DNA from: Pisaster brevispinus | Taxonomy: Eukaryota; Echinodermata; Asteroidea; Forcipulatida; Asteriidae | Assembly: GCA_023634235.1 (NCBI GenBank) | Contig: JAMKCF010000014.1 | Coordinates: 7,834,001-7,898,000 of the forward strand | Direction of reading: 5' to 3' | Length of the DNA stretch: 64,000 nucleotides | Shown: positions 32,526 to 42,633 of the stretch, piece after piece | How positions within the stretch are numbered: position 1 is the stretch's first letter | Layout of the letters: each line of letters starts with the position of its first letter | Notes under the pieces: generated by a model | The model's database searches: none | What the model was told of the DNA's origin: nothing | What the model saw: only the letters and a program-made list of their open reading frames with translations | Position numbers and translations under genes: made by a program

Positions 32526-35500
32526 GTGAGTATTTTTAAAATCAGATTTTCGATTTTTAGATAGAAATGTAGGCCCCCTACCTAGACCTAAGGAAGTGTG
32601 GCCAAGGTCAAGGCCAATCCTTGGCCACACTTCCGGCCATATTTTTTGTTCAGCTTAAGCCGTCCGCGTTTAGGGCGCATGCTCTACGGGCAGGTCAGCA
32701 GTTTAAACCACTTAAATGTGTCCAATTACTTGCCTCATCGTTTTCCCGGAGTGCTTTGGATGTTGAAATAAATAAACTTTTGAAAAGTATCTTTTTTCAA
32801 TTTCCTCTGAATTACTTTCCTCGCTGCATATGGAGTGCTGTCTTTTTGGGATGGACCCACAATGTATTAATGCGATTGCAAAAAACCATTATGGCATCAT
32901 CGGGCTGATGGGTGGGACGAGTGTGTGAACAATTCAACAGCTGTTTCATTCGACACCTACAGCATATGTAGGCGGGTACCACATGGACATGTACACGTAA
33001 TACCCACCTCTGTATGCTGAAGGTTTCACATGAAACAGCCGTTAAATTGATTTTTAAACATCATCACGCCGCCCACCAGCCCGGCCTCTAGCCTCTAGAT
33101 TTGATTCTTGTGATTGCTTTGCATTGTGGGTCCATTTCAAAATGGCCACGCTCTGTTTACTTTGTAAAAAGGATTATTTGAAAGAATGTTTTGAAGGTTA
33201 TTTATTTCAACATCCATAGCACTCCGAGAAAGATAAGAGGAAAGTGGACACATTTATTTGGTTTACACTGCTGACCCGCCCGTAAGAGATGGGCCCCGAA
33301 AGCCAATGGCTTTAGCTGGACAAAAAAATAAGGCACAAAGTGTGGCCAAGGATTCTCCTTCACCACACCAGGAGGGCAAATAGAAATGCAAAGTCCGCAA
33401 GTATCTTAGTCTTCAAAAAGAGTGATATATTCACCCCCCCCAAAAAAAAAAAACCAAACAAAACAAAACAAAACAAAACAAAACACAAATAAAAACAAAA
33501 CAAAAACAAAACAAAGGCCTTCTTCCCTAATAAAAAAATAAATATGGGATGACAGACTGTTTTTTTACTTATACCAGTGGGGACACTCTGATTAGACCCG
33601 TTACAAAGATTTATTTATGATGATACATAATGACTGTCCTTCCTTTTTCTCTGCCCATCACAAGGACATCATCCATGACCCAGGTCGTGGTGCTCCCCTG
33701 GCTAAGATCGCATTCCGTGATCCGTACAGGTACAAGAAGCGAACAGAGCTGATGGTGGCCGCTGAAGGAATGTTCACTGGTCAGTTCATCTACTGCGGAA
33801 AGAAAGGTTAGTAGTTTACAGTGGACCACAGGCCCTAGGCCAGTGATTTTAGCGTTGGGCCAGTAAACTGGACAAGTCCGGTGGTCTTGTGTTTTTCAAT
33901 TGAATAATAATACCTCGCTGGACACGTGTTATATCTTAAAACAAAACTTATACTCAAATATTGACTTTAAGTCTAATAAATACTTTTAAATTCTGTTCAG
34001 TATCGGAGTATACTTGCTCAACCGAAAAATTGAGATAAATGTTCTCTCAGTGCTTGTTCAAATAAAAACTGTTTATTTGTTAAACTGTTTGGAACGGTTT
34101 TTTTTCTTTTTTTGATTCTGGTTTAGGAAAATTTTTGACCTTCAGGCCCACTGGTCTTGTGGAATTTCCCTTCAAATTCAAGCCCTAAACCAAACTTTAA
34201 TGATGATCCTTGATGCACTGCCAACTGGCTTATTAAGTTTTCCTATGTGAAAAGAAACCAAGTGCTAAATAAACCTTTCCTATGTGAAAAGAAACCAAGT
34301 GCTAAATAAATCTCCCCAATTCAATATTTTGTTATTGACTGATTAACTCTCAGCTGCCCTCACCATCGGCAACGTCCTCCCCATCGGCTCCATGCCTGAG
34401 GGAACCATCATCTGTTCCCTGGAGGAGAAGACGGGAGATCGTGGCAAAGTGGCCCGTGCCTCCGGTAACTACGCCACCGTCATCGCTCACAATCCCGACA
34501 CCAGGAAGACTAGGGTCAAGCTACCATCTGGGGCCAAGAAGGTCATCCCCTCGGCCAACAGGGCCATGGTTGGTGAGTCAAGCATATTCCCGTTCAGTGT
34601 GTTGAAATAAAACCAAAAGCCTGGCTCCAAATGTCCTCTGAACCACTAGCCCGAGTTTATTAGTTTTAGTATTAGGCCAGTAACCGTGCCCACAAACAAA
34701 CAAGTCATGTAGTTTTCTTAACACATACTTTCAAGACTGAGTAATACATGTGTAAACATTTCGTAGAGCTACTTCACCTGAAAACACTCTTGTACAAATA
34801 TCTGCTAAGTAAATATAAGCAGGGGACCAGTCACAAATAGTACCCACTACCCATGTCATTTTTTTGTTGGTGATCTTTTCCAGGTAAGCAAAATTATATT
34901 GTGCTTAAGCAGTTTTATGGAATTTGTTTTAGGATGTCGCAGTAAGCACAACCTTGATATTAGGCCATGTTTGTGGTAAACGTAACGTAAGTAAAAGGCA
35001 AAGTATTCCTTTGGTTTTTTGAACCGCTCAATTGTTTTAATTCTTCATAAATGTAGAATATACAATAAAACTCAGCTGTGAAAATTTCATTTCAAAAGGC
35101 GGTTGTTTTTTGAGATATCGCCGAAAAACCAGAGAGAATCTGCCACACAGGAAGAACAATCCCTCATAGGAATACACAATCTTGAAACGTCCCGACAAAA
35201 ATGTTTCTCAGATTCAAATTTTGGGGGATAAAAACTGTTATCTTTTTCTCTAACCACCATATTTTGATTTGGAAATGTTTCTCAAAAGGCTTTATACTAT
35301 CGAAAGCTGCTGCACTTTTAACCAAGTAAGTAGAGTGATTACAAAATGTATACCCTTCCTTTAACTCCGAGCTTTCGGTTTCTATTTTATAGGAATTGTT
35401 GCCGGCGGTGGTCGTATCGACAAGCCTCTCCTCAAGGCCGGCCGAGCCTACCACAAGTACAAGGCCAAGCGTAACTGCTGGCCTCGTGTGCGTGGTGTGG

Positions 35501-36673
35501 CCATGAACCCTGTGGACCATCCCCACGGTGGTGGTAATCACCAGCATATTGGTGCGCCCTCTACCGTCAGGAGAGATACGTCTGCTGGTCGCAAGGTAAC
35601 AGGACCGTGCCAAAGACAGTGTGCACTTTTTATTTATTTGTTAACACAAGCGGCGTCTTGTATTGTACAACGCGCAGCCATTTAAACGCGCCTATCCTGT
35701 CGGCCATTTTGGGAGTCAAAATGTATGCAAAGGAATTGACTCCCAAAATGACGGAAATGACAGATGTGCATTGTGTGGAGGTGCGTTGCGCATTGTGCAA
35801 GGGGTCAATGTCTAGACATTAGCCAGTTTTAGGTTATACTACTTTTAAAAGTTTTTATTGCTGTTGTAGTTGCGCTGATATCATCTGTTGGCTTTACAAT
35901 GTTTTAGTAATGGAATTAGAAACCATGAGTGGGTTATTTGTCAAATTTGTCACTGTACGTAAAACTTCATGTGTTTGATAGAACCAGCATGATTAGAGGG
36001 TTGTTTTTTCCCACTATAAATCCTTCATGGATGCTAGGTGTCACTGGCAGCAGACTTACTGGGTAAATTTCTTCTTCCCAGAAATGTGAGAATGCACAGA
36101 ATGACATGAGCAAGGGAGATAACGTTGTATGTCTGTCCCCACATTCCTTGAAAAACGTGATGTGGGGCAGATAAAGGAAATATTTTGGGGGTACTTTTGC
36201 CTTTAATGGTGCAAGCATGGAATTTGGCACACGATCTCAGTTTTTCATTAGAAAGATATTTGGCTATAGGGTCATAGATATGAATTTTGAAAACATTTGG
36301 TAGAATAAAAAGCAACTTTCAAAATTTCAAAATGGCTGCCATTGTTGTTATAGCTCTATTAGCCTTGTAACCAAATATATTTCTCATGAAAAACTCTGAC
36401 TGTGTGCCGAATTCCATGCTTGGATCATCAAAGGCACAGTCCCATCACATACCTGCCGTACTAAATGGAAGACATGCTGAGCTTATGCTGTCAATCCTTT
36501 CAGCTGAAAGTCTGTGATGATATAGAATTTTCCAAGATTTGTATTATTTGCATGATCCCATCCTTGATCCTTATTTTTTGTTTCCCTTCCCCACTCAGGT
36601 CGGTCTGATCGCTGCCCGTCGTACCGGTCGTCTCCGCGGTACCAAGAAGATCCCAGTGGGTGATAAGGAATAG
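32388..36673 (+). CDS. RPL8: 60S ribosomal protein L8 (uL2), complete
   Basis: Exons 32388-32525, 33665-33806, 34354-34572, 35393-35595 and 36599-36673 give 258 aa plus TAG, close to the 257 aa of human RPL8. uL2 is a core protein of the large cytoplasmic ribosomal subunit next to the peptidyl-transferase centre. Diagnostic segments are [77 protein letters not shown] (including the conserved histidine loop) and [16 protein letters not shown]. All introns are GT-AG and phases agree. Codon use is more GC-rich than the flanks, as expected for a highly expressed gene. CACAG at 32369-32373 just upstream of the ATG looks like an acceptor, so a 5' non-coding exon is likely; it was not located with confidence. 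Confidence 0.98.
32615..33354. mobile_element. 740-bp foldback element in RPL8 intron 1
   Basis: Arms of about 370 bp, more diverged than in the element upstream: the AATCCTTGGCCACACTT ends, GGGTCAGCAGT, GGATGTTGAAATAAATAA and GGACCCACAATG all recur inverted. Nothing in it looks coding. Confidence 0.8.
33430..33520. repeat. (AACAA)n simple repeat
   Basis: A C-run and A-run followed by AAACA/AACAA tandem units in RPL8 intron 1. Confidence 0.85.
33665..33806 (+). CDS. RPL8: RPL8 coding exon 2
   Basis: The acceptor CCATCACAAG precedes GACATCATCC. The exon encodes [14 protein letters not shown] through FIYCGKK plus 1 nt, with donor AAAG|GTTAGT. Confidence 0.97.
33815..34190. repeat. Interspersed repeat family C copy in RPL8 intron 2
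   Basis: Same order of words as at 18,035-18,420 (GTTGGGCCAGTAAACTGGAC, TTCTGTTCAGTATCGGAG). A partial further copy lies at about 34,645-34,740. Confidence 0.75.
34239..34312. repeat. Exact 37-bp tandem duplication
   Basis: TTTCCTATGTGAAAAGAAAC and the rest of a 37-bp unit occur twice back to back, almost unchanged, about 40 bp before the RPL8 exon 3 acceptor: a recent duplication. Confidence 0.9.
34354..34572 (+). CDS. RPL8: RPL8 coding exon 3
   Basis: The acceptor is TTAACTCTCAG. The exon encodes [18 protein letters not shown] through [10 protein letters not shown] plus 1 nt, with donor TTG|GTGAGT. Confidence 0.97.
34997..35345. mobile_element. MITE-like repeat, family D copy (RPL8 intron 3)
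   Basis: AGGCAAAGTATTCCTTTGGT, ACAATAAAACT, AGGAAGAACAATCC and TTTCTCAGATT recur in order at 45,005-45,350. Confidence 0.7.
35393..35595 (+). CDS. RPL8: RPL8 coding exon 4
   Basis: The acceptor is TTCTATTTTATAG. The exon encodes [17 protein letters not shown], the [12 protein letters not shown] block and the [12 protein letters not shown] loop, ending AGRK with donor AAG|GTAACA. Confidence 0.97.
35596..36598. other. RPL8 intron 4
   Basis: Nothing recognised apart from a short inverted pair at about 35,700-35,760 (TTGGGAGTCAAAATG with CATTTTGGGAGTCAA-like words). No convincing snoRNA boxes. Confidence 0.4.
36599..36673 (+). CDS. RPL8: RPL8 terminal coding exon
   Basis: The acceptor is CCCACTCAG. 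The exon encodes [19 protein letters not shown], then VGDKE and TAG at 36671-36673. Confidence 0.97.
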   Translation, partial: VGLIAARRTGRLRGTKKIPVGDKE

Positions 36674-36813
36674 ACGAGGAATACCAACAAACAGCCAAAA
36701 CACTGAACTGAATACATATTATTATAATCCATACCATGGTTCAACTGAATGGATGACTATCTGCCGGTCTCATGCAACCATTGACAACTTTATATTTGAT
36801 TTGATTTCACCGG

Positions 36814-36819
36814 AATAAA
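36814..36819 (+). terminator. RPL8 polyadenylation signal
   Basis: AATAAA lies 141 nt after the RPL8 stop codon, in a short 3' UTR as expected for a ribosomal protein mRNA. A GT-rich stretch (TTGGTGTGTAC) follows at about 36838. Confidence 0.85.
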
Positions 36820-37240
36820 GAGATCTACACAGTAACCTTGGTGTGTACTTTTGTCCATTGATGTGTCTATATTGAGTCTGCCCTACCCTTCTCAAAAAAC
36901 GTGATAAATTCTCAATGGGAGATGGACATAGTGCATGGTTTGTGCAAATCTCGAGCTATAAGTTTGTGGTGAAGTAGAGTCTATAAAACGCCACCCATTT
37001 TCTGAGTTAAACTGGCGGCATAGCTACCAATTCTCTCTGATCCTGCAGGAAGTTCACTGAAAATAAACCAATCTTTCCATGTTCTGATGAACAAATTTGG
37101 AAATCTCCCTGATTATGGAAACTTATTCCCTGTTATGTTGAATGTTATTGTAAATATCTCCTTGATTGTACAAAATCTCCCTGATTGCAAGATGCAAATG
37201 TTGGCAGCTCTGCTGTGGGCTTGTGATAGAGGCTTAATGG

Positions 37241-37364
37241 GAGACTTTGGAACGCTAGGTGGCAGCAGACTTTCCATGTAAATTTCAATTCTTCACGTAG
37301 TTCACATTACTGAGAACAACGATTTCACCTGGTAAGTCTGGTGCCACCTAGCGTCCCAAAAGTG
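37241..37364. mobile_element. MITE with paired CTCF-like motifs, copy 2
   Basis: GACTTTGGAACGCTAGGTGG (37,242) and the inverse CCACCTAGCGTCCCAAAAGT (37,345) form the ends. AACGCTAGGTGGCAGCAG at 37,251-37,268 and CTGGTGCCACCTAGCGTCC at 37,339-37,357 (opposite strand) are close to the CTCF core. Confidence 0.65.
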
Positions 37365-37484
37365 CCCCTTTGACCATGCGTGCGAAATCAATTGCCTGCA
37401 AACAAAAAGGCAAGGGTCTTTGCCTGCTTGGGCATTCTTGTGTATGAGAGTTTCTCAACAATTTAACAAACTGGCCTTGTGTCA

Positions 37485-37670
37485 CCAGGCTAGCTCCATG
37501 GTTTAGCAGGTTAGACATCTACCCTAGAATGTGGGGACAGTGGGTTCACATCCCATCATAGTAGCATATAGAATTGTCTTCATTTTTTTTTTTGGGGGGG
37601 GGATGGTGGAGAAATTGAAAGCACCGAGTCTACAGTGCCCATCACATCCGGGTATATGGGTAAAATCAAA
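37485..37670 (+). mobile_element. tRNA-derived SINE, family B copy
   Basis: CAGGCTAGCTCCATGGTTTA, GTGGGTTCACATCCCATC, a T/G run, then GAAAGCACCGAGTCTACAGT. Same head and body as at 19,345-19,500. Confidence 0.75.
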
Positions 37671-37689
37671 GTTATTTAGTCTTTATCCC

Positions 37690-38390
37690 CAATGCATTTA
37701 AATGTATTGCTAGTAAAAGGGACACATTGCCTTTGAATTGGGCGCTTTGGGCTGCACAAAGCATTATTCATTAAATGAATATAGTTGGAACGATGTTTTG
37801 AAAGAAGAATATAATGATCCACACAAATATCCCAGAAATTAGATGTGGTTTTTCTTTGTAAACTAACACTGCCTGCCATTTTGTGAGTGAAAACCACTAG
37901 GGGTTATTTATGTGAATCATTTATACTTTTACAACATCTTTCCAACTATATTGATTTGTGTAATAAACACTTTTACAGCCCAAATCACCCAATCCGAAGG
38001 ACAATGAGCCCCTTTAGTCCATAAGGGCATGTGGAACACAGAATGGTGTAGTGTGTCTGGTCCCACGTACCACACGGCAGAAAGTGCACACATGTACTTG
38101 TGTGTTAAAATGTGATTGCTAGTACAGTATAAACAACTGCTCTTTTTCTGACATTTACATGTAGTTTGATTTTAGTGCGTTACACATTATGTCCAACATT
38201 TCAGACACAGTGGTTCAGACATTGCTTGGGATGAACACCATAGCCCTCGGTACTATCATGAAGCTGTGCACTTGTACCTTGTACCTTGTGGCTCAAGTGG
38301 ATAGAGTACTCTGGTGGTTTAGTCTTTGTACCTGGTTAAATGAGGCTCAAGACAAAAATCTAAATAAAATCATCTAGAACATAATAATAA
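37690..38390. other. Intergenic, downstream of RPL8, with a probable MITE
   Basis: GGGACACATTGCCTTTGAAT (37,720) opens a repeat-like block ending near 37,985. The rest is unrecognised. Confidence 0.4.
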
Positions 38391-38394
38391 TAAT

Positions 38395-38690
38395 GGAAAC
38401 TTTTCAAGCGCTGGTATCCGTCGTAAGCGGGCGCTTATGGCCCTGCTCTGCAACCCCCACCCCCCCCCCAAACAAAGTAGCAACACATAAGTAGAAAATT
38501 ACGCAGGTAGGATTTTAAACTGTTCTTGAATATGCCAAGTTTCACAGTTTCAGGTAGGGAGTTCCAAAGTCTGGGTGCTGCGATCTGAAAACCTCTCTCC
38601 CCCATTGATGACCCGCTTGTGTTTCCTGAAGGAGATTTTGTTTTGAAGACCGTAAGCCACGATGCCCTGGGGGCATATAATTGCACAAAA
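38395..38690 (-). mobile_element. LINE (non-LTR retrotransposon) ORF2 3' fragment
   Basis: The minus strand encodes GERGFQIAAPRLWNSLPETV, then KLGIFKNSLKSYLRNFLL. AAPRLWNSLP...FK..LK..L is the hallmark C-terminus of the reverse-transcriptase protein in CR1/L2/Jockey-like LINEs. Only this end remains. Confidence 0.85.
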
Positions 38691-39240
38691 TCACTGAAAT
38701 ATGTTTATTCGCCTCAAATAACCAGTGATTTATTAAGTTCAAACAGAAAAATAAATTATGCAGTGCTTACTAATGCAGAGGTAAATGTTTACTTTACAAT
38801 TCGCAAGATTAAAAACATTTCCACTTTTTCATATTATCTACAGTCATAAAATGTTCAGACATGACTTCTTCATTAGTATTTACTAAACAAATGTAGTAAG
38901 GCATTTATAAATTTAATTTGCAATTTAGATGTTAGTCTGGTTTTCATTAATCCATAAATTAAGGCAATTACACTCTTTACATGAAGGTTCATCATTGTTC
39001 ACATTGATCACATTCACAGAAGTTGAAAAGTTATAAAGTCGAAAATTCTAGAAAAAATGGCTGTGATTGAAAAAACATTTCTTCTGGTTTGTGCCAGGGA
39101 CAAATAAGTGTTTTTTGTTCCCGATAGAGTTATTTTCTTGTGAGTAGAAGGTCTCTCACTGGAGTGGTTGTCCCTTCTGTACGAACCTTCACAGGCCCGG
39201 AATTACACGGAGGCCATGACCTCTGTTGCCCCTGGTCTCA

Positions 39241-40262
39241 GGCCCGCGAGAACAAATTTTTGCAAAGGGGTGCTGGGTTTTTTTCAAAGACAATTGTCGT
39301 ATACGGTGTAAGGTCCGGGCCCGCGTTCTTAAAAATGCTCTTTCGTACAACCAGAGACACGATTTGGCACATAAATCTCTCCCTTTTTGGGGGGGGGGGG
39401 GGCAGGAATATTATAAGTGTAATTTGCAAAATGACTACCCCAAAATGACGAGGCGATGTTGGGTGAAAAGATATTTCGAGACTCTTGCAGTAAATTACTA
39501 GATCGTGGCTCAAATTGAAAAATATTTCCAATGCATAGTTGTTTACGTACATTTATCGTCCTTTCGTTAATATTGTCAATGAATAATGGAATATGTCAAA
39601 TTTGGAAGTGATAAGACCCAAGGGAGCAATAAGTGCCTCTCGTTAATTTTTTACAAGGATGAACACAATAGTTTCTGAAGGCTTAATTATCCCTGGCATC
39701 AAATGCTCACTGATTGCTTACAATATAGTCATACGTTTTTGGCATTGCCACGATGGTGAACGAAAAATTACATTAAAGCTAAATAATTTCATCCTTATTA
39801 ACATTTTACCAGTCAGGGGAAATTAGTGTTTATTTTTGAGTTACTTCAAAACAATGTGCATCTAAATGTATTTACTTTTTACAATGGGAATTTGTTGAAT
39901 TATTTACATCATTTTTTTCGGTTTGTATTTATTTGTATTTTATGTAGGCCTCAACTTTGAAAACAGGTGTTTTTTATATCTATTAAAGTATTTTTACTGT
40001 CTTTTTTTTTGCATATCACCTTTGTTTTGTGATTTTTTTTTCTTTCTTAAGTTCCTTAAATATTTGTGATTTAATGTATGTTAGCTTTTTGTTTGATTGT
40101 TTGTTTGCTTTTGTTTTTGTGCTTTCTGTTTTGTATGTATTTATTCCTCTGGGTGCTTTAGTATAATATTCCAGCTCCGGGTGCTTTAGTATATACCAGC
40201 ACCCCCATCCAAAAAAGTTGGGGGTGCTGCAGCACCCACAGCACCCCCCGCTCTCGCGGGCC
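39241..40262. mobile_element. Possible non-autonomous DNA element (about 1 kb)
   Basis: The left end GGCCCGCGAGA and the right end TCTCGCGGGCC are perfect inverted repeats 1 kb apart. The interior is AT-rich, with a GGGGTGCTG/CAGCACCCC palindrome near the right end. No transposase. Confidence 0.45.
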
Positions 40263-40299
40263 TGCCTGGTCTTTGCCTTGGTGCCCCTTCAAAAGTTTT

Positions 40300-40570
40300 A
40301 GACTTTCCAATAGAACTGCCCTTTGCAAAATGAAAATGGCATTGCCCTCTCAAAGATGATAAATCCAGGCCAGAGATGTTCTGCTAGCTTTGTCCCTCGT
40401 ACTGCTGCACTTTGGAACTTCTACCCGGATCTTGTTCTCCTATCTTACAATCCTTTCCAGTTGCAGAGAAATGTGAACAGATGTCTTCTCTCTTTAAATT
40501 ATCTACATTTTCCTTGTAGCCCTCGGAAGGACCTCTACTACTGGCCTTGGTCGTTTTTCCATTTCTAAGA
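40300..40570 (+). mobile_element. LINE ORF2 3' fragment (second lineage)
   Basis: The plus strand encodes NPGQRCSASFVPRTAALWNF, then NPFQLQRNVNRCLLSLNY. PRTAxLWNxxP...F..NVNR.LLS is the C-terminal pattern of another LINE group. Its frame is shifted or shortened elsewhere, so it is a remnant. Confidence 0.75.
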
Positions 40571-42465
40571 AAGATTTTGTTTTCTCTTTGTAAGCTGTTA
40601 ACACACATTTTGACTTCAAACTGAAGTCAAGATCAAAGTGTGATTTGAAGAACACTTTCAAAGTCGTGGGGGAGATCTTCAAACCAAGAGGAAACCACAA
40701 CCAATTTCCAGGTTTGTTTGTATGTTTGTTTTTTGGAGTGTTGGGGTGTTTGTTTAAGTTTTATCACACCCCGTTAAGGACCATTTTCAAACACCAATGC
40801 TGTACCTTCCATTTAAATAAATTGAAATTAGTGTTTCGTATTCACACAGCAAGACATCTTTACAAGCGCAGTCAACAAGCATTTAAAACTGTATACATAA
40901 TAAGAAAAATGCATGATTACATTACACTACACTTACAACGATAAGCTCTCAAGATCTTACTGGTAGTCGTATTCCCATTAGTAATGAATACGTTTCCTAA
41001 ACAATACCAAATAGGGCACAGACTAGTTTCCCAGCCTCGGTTAGGGTTACATTGGTACGAACAAAATGGTTGCTCTCTGAAAACAACTTTACAATGGTCA
41101 GACATGACGTAAACTGACATCGCAAGAAGTACTTTTTCCCGTCTCGCAAAGCACCGCTTTTCCCGGGGAACAAATTCACATTTTGAACCATGACAAAGAG
41201 TATAAAATACAGTGCACGAATTCCATCGGCGTAGAGCAAAATAAAAATCTGTCATTATCTCTGATGCAAGAATTACATAAGTAGTATAAATATTCACGCT
41301 TAAAAACCACCTATATTTAGTTATACAACTAATACAACAATTTCTATACCAAGGGTAAATTAAAAGGTATTACGATCATCCCAATAAAGCTGTGGCCGAC
41401 CTTAAACTCATTCCACAACCAGCTTGTTTAAATTCCCTCACGAACGGGACTCGCTGTTTGTTTTTAACTTCCTTCTCCACCTTAATTGGCAATGCGTACT
41501 TAAAGAGCATTCTCTTTTCGTTGTTTTGTGTCTCAATTATATCATGAGGCTTTAGTTTAGGGTTTCAGTACAAGCTGTACTGACGGCTTATAGTTTTTTC
41601 ATTTCTTGTTTGAAATTGCAAGTCTTGAAATTTCTGGTATCCAAAGTCAGTCTTGCAAGACCATTCATATTTATCGAAAAAATATTTTACATTTTTGACG
41701 GTGCAATTCTCTAGAGTTTACCACTAGATAAAATATGTCTCTGTCTCGGTAAATTTAAATATTAGGGTATTTAGTGCATTCGACATTTCATTTTTCTCCT
41801 CCATGTCTGACCTAACCTTCGGTAACTTTACACTGTAGCCGCATCGTCCATCTCCAAGCCTCACTTCAGAAAGCTTTGTTGCAAGTCAGACCGATACTTC
41901 CCCCATGACATTGATGACGCGTGTTTTCATCTGAGATTTCTCTTGCTCTGGGCCGAATTTCATAAAACCTACTTCAGCAGAAAAATTTGCTTACAAAGTT
42001 TTCTGCCTAGCAAAAACATAAGCAGGAAACCAGTCACGATATTGTATTTTGGCTGGTAACCTAATAATGGTAAGCAAAACAATTTTGTGCTTGGCTAATT
42101 TTTGTGCTTAAGCAGCTCTAAGAAACTGGGCCCTGTTCATACAACCTTATATATACAACTAAACCCACGACACCGTGTCATTTTCACTGTAGATTGAAAG
42201 CCTCCTAATAATTTGGTCGCGTTCTACTTAGTCTTGTTTCAAGGCATTACTCGGGATATTGATGTCACATACAAGGACAATCGTTTCTCCGTTTGTCTAT
42301 ACCTGGGCAAAGAGCCTGAAATAAGACTAGGTTTTACATTATGGGCATCCCCTCCCCCGATACCCATCATTGTGACCGACTCAACAAAAGTTATATCCCA
42401 TGCAATTGTAATTGGACGACTCCGTTCCTCCACCTTTCAGGGCCCAACCATAGAGCAAGCCCCAA
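40571..42465. other. Receptor 3' UTR side and intergenic region
   Basis: It includes a TAAGCAGGAAACCAGTCACG / TGGCTGGTAACC repeat (about 41,960-42,130) shared with 34,820 and 10,060. No gene recognised. The receptor's poly(A) site was not located. Confidence 0.4.
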
Positions 42466-42633
42466 CTAAAGTTTCACAGCCTCCTGGTATCCTTCATTCT
42501 GCGTCTTACTGTTAGCCCTATTGGGTTGGTGGTTGTTGCTGGCACCGGTGGCAGTCCTGCTGCTCCTGGTGTTGGTCGTCCTTCCAGACAAACTCTGCAA
42601 GCTTGCTAGACGCTTCCTCAAGCTTTTCTTTAT
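42466..42633 (-). CDS. Adhesion GPCR terminal exon: cytoplasmic tail
   Basis: After the acceptor CGAGTTACAG the phase-0 reading gives IKKSLRKRLASLQSLSGRTT, a T/S/N-rich stretch and QEAVKL, then TAG (42466-42468). LNDE+IKKSLRKRL fits the basic juxtamembrane segment expected after TM7. The C-terminal V-K-L could be a class II PDZ ligand (inference). The exon is about 4.5 kb from the previous one, so an alternative tail exon is possible. Confidence 0.8.
   Translation of the reverse strand: MKKSLRKRLASLQSLSGRTTNTRSSRTATGASNNHQPNRANSKTQNEGYQEAVKL

Noticed and set aside
34190..34345. Box C/D snoRNA in RPL8 intron 2 (ATGATGA ... CTGA)
   Set aside because: The boxes are about 140 nt apart with a recent tandem duplication between them and no terminal stem or C'/D' pair.
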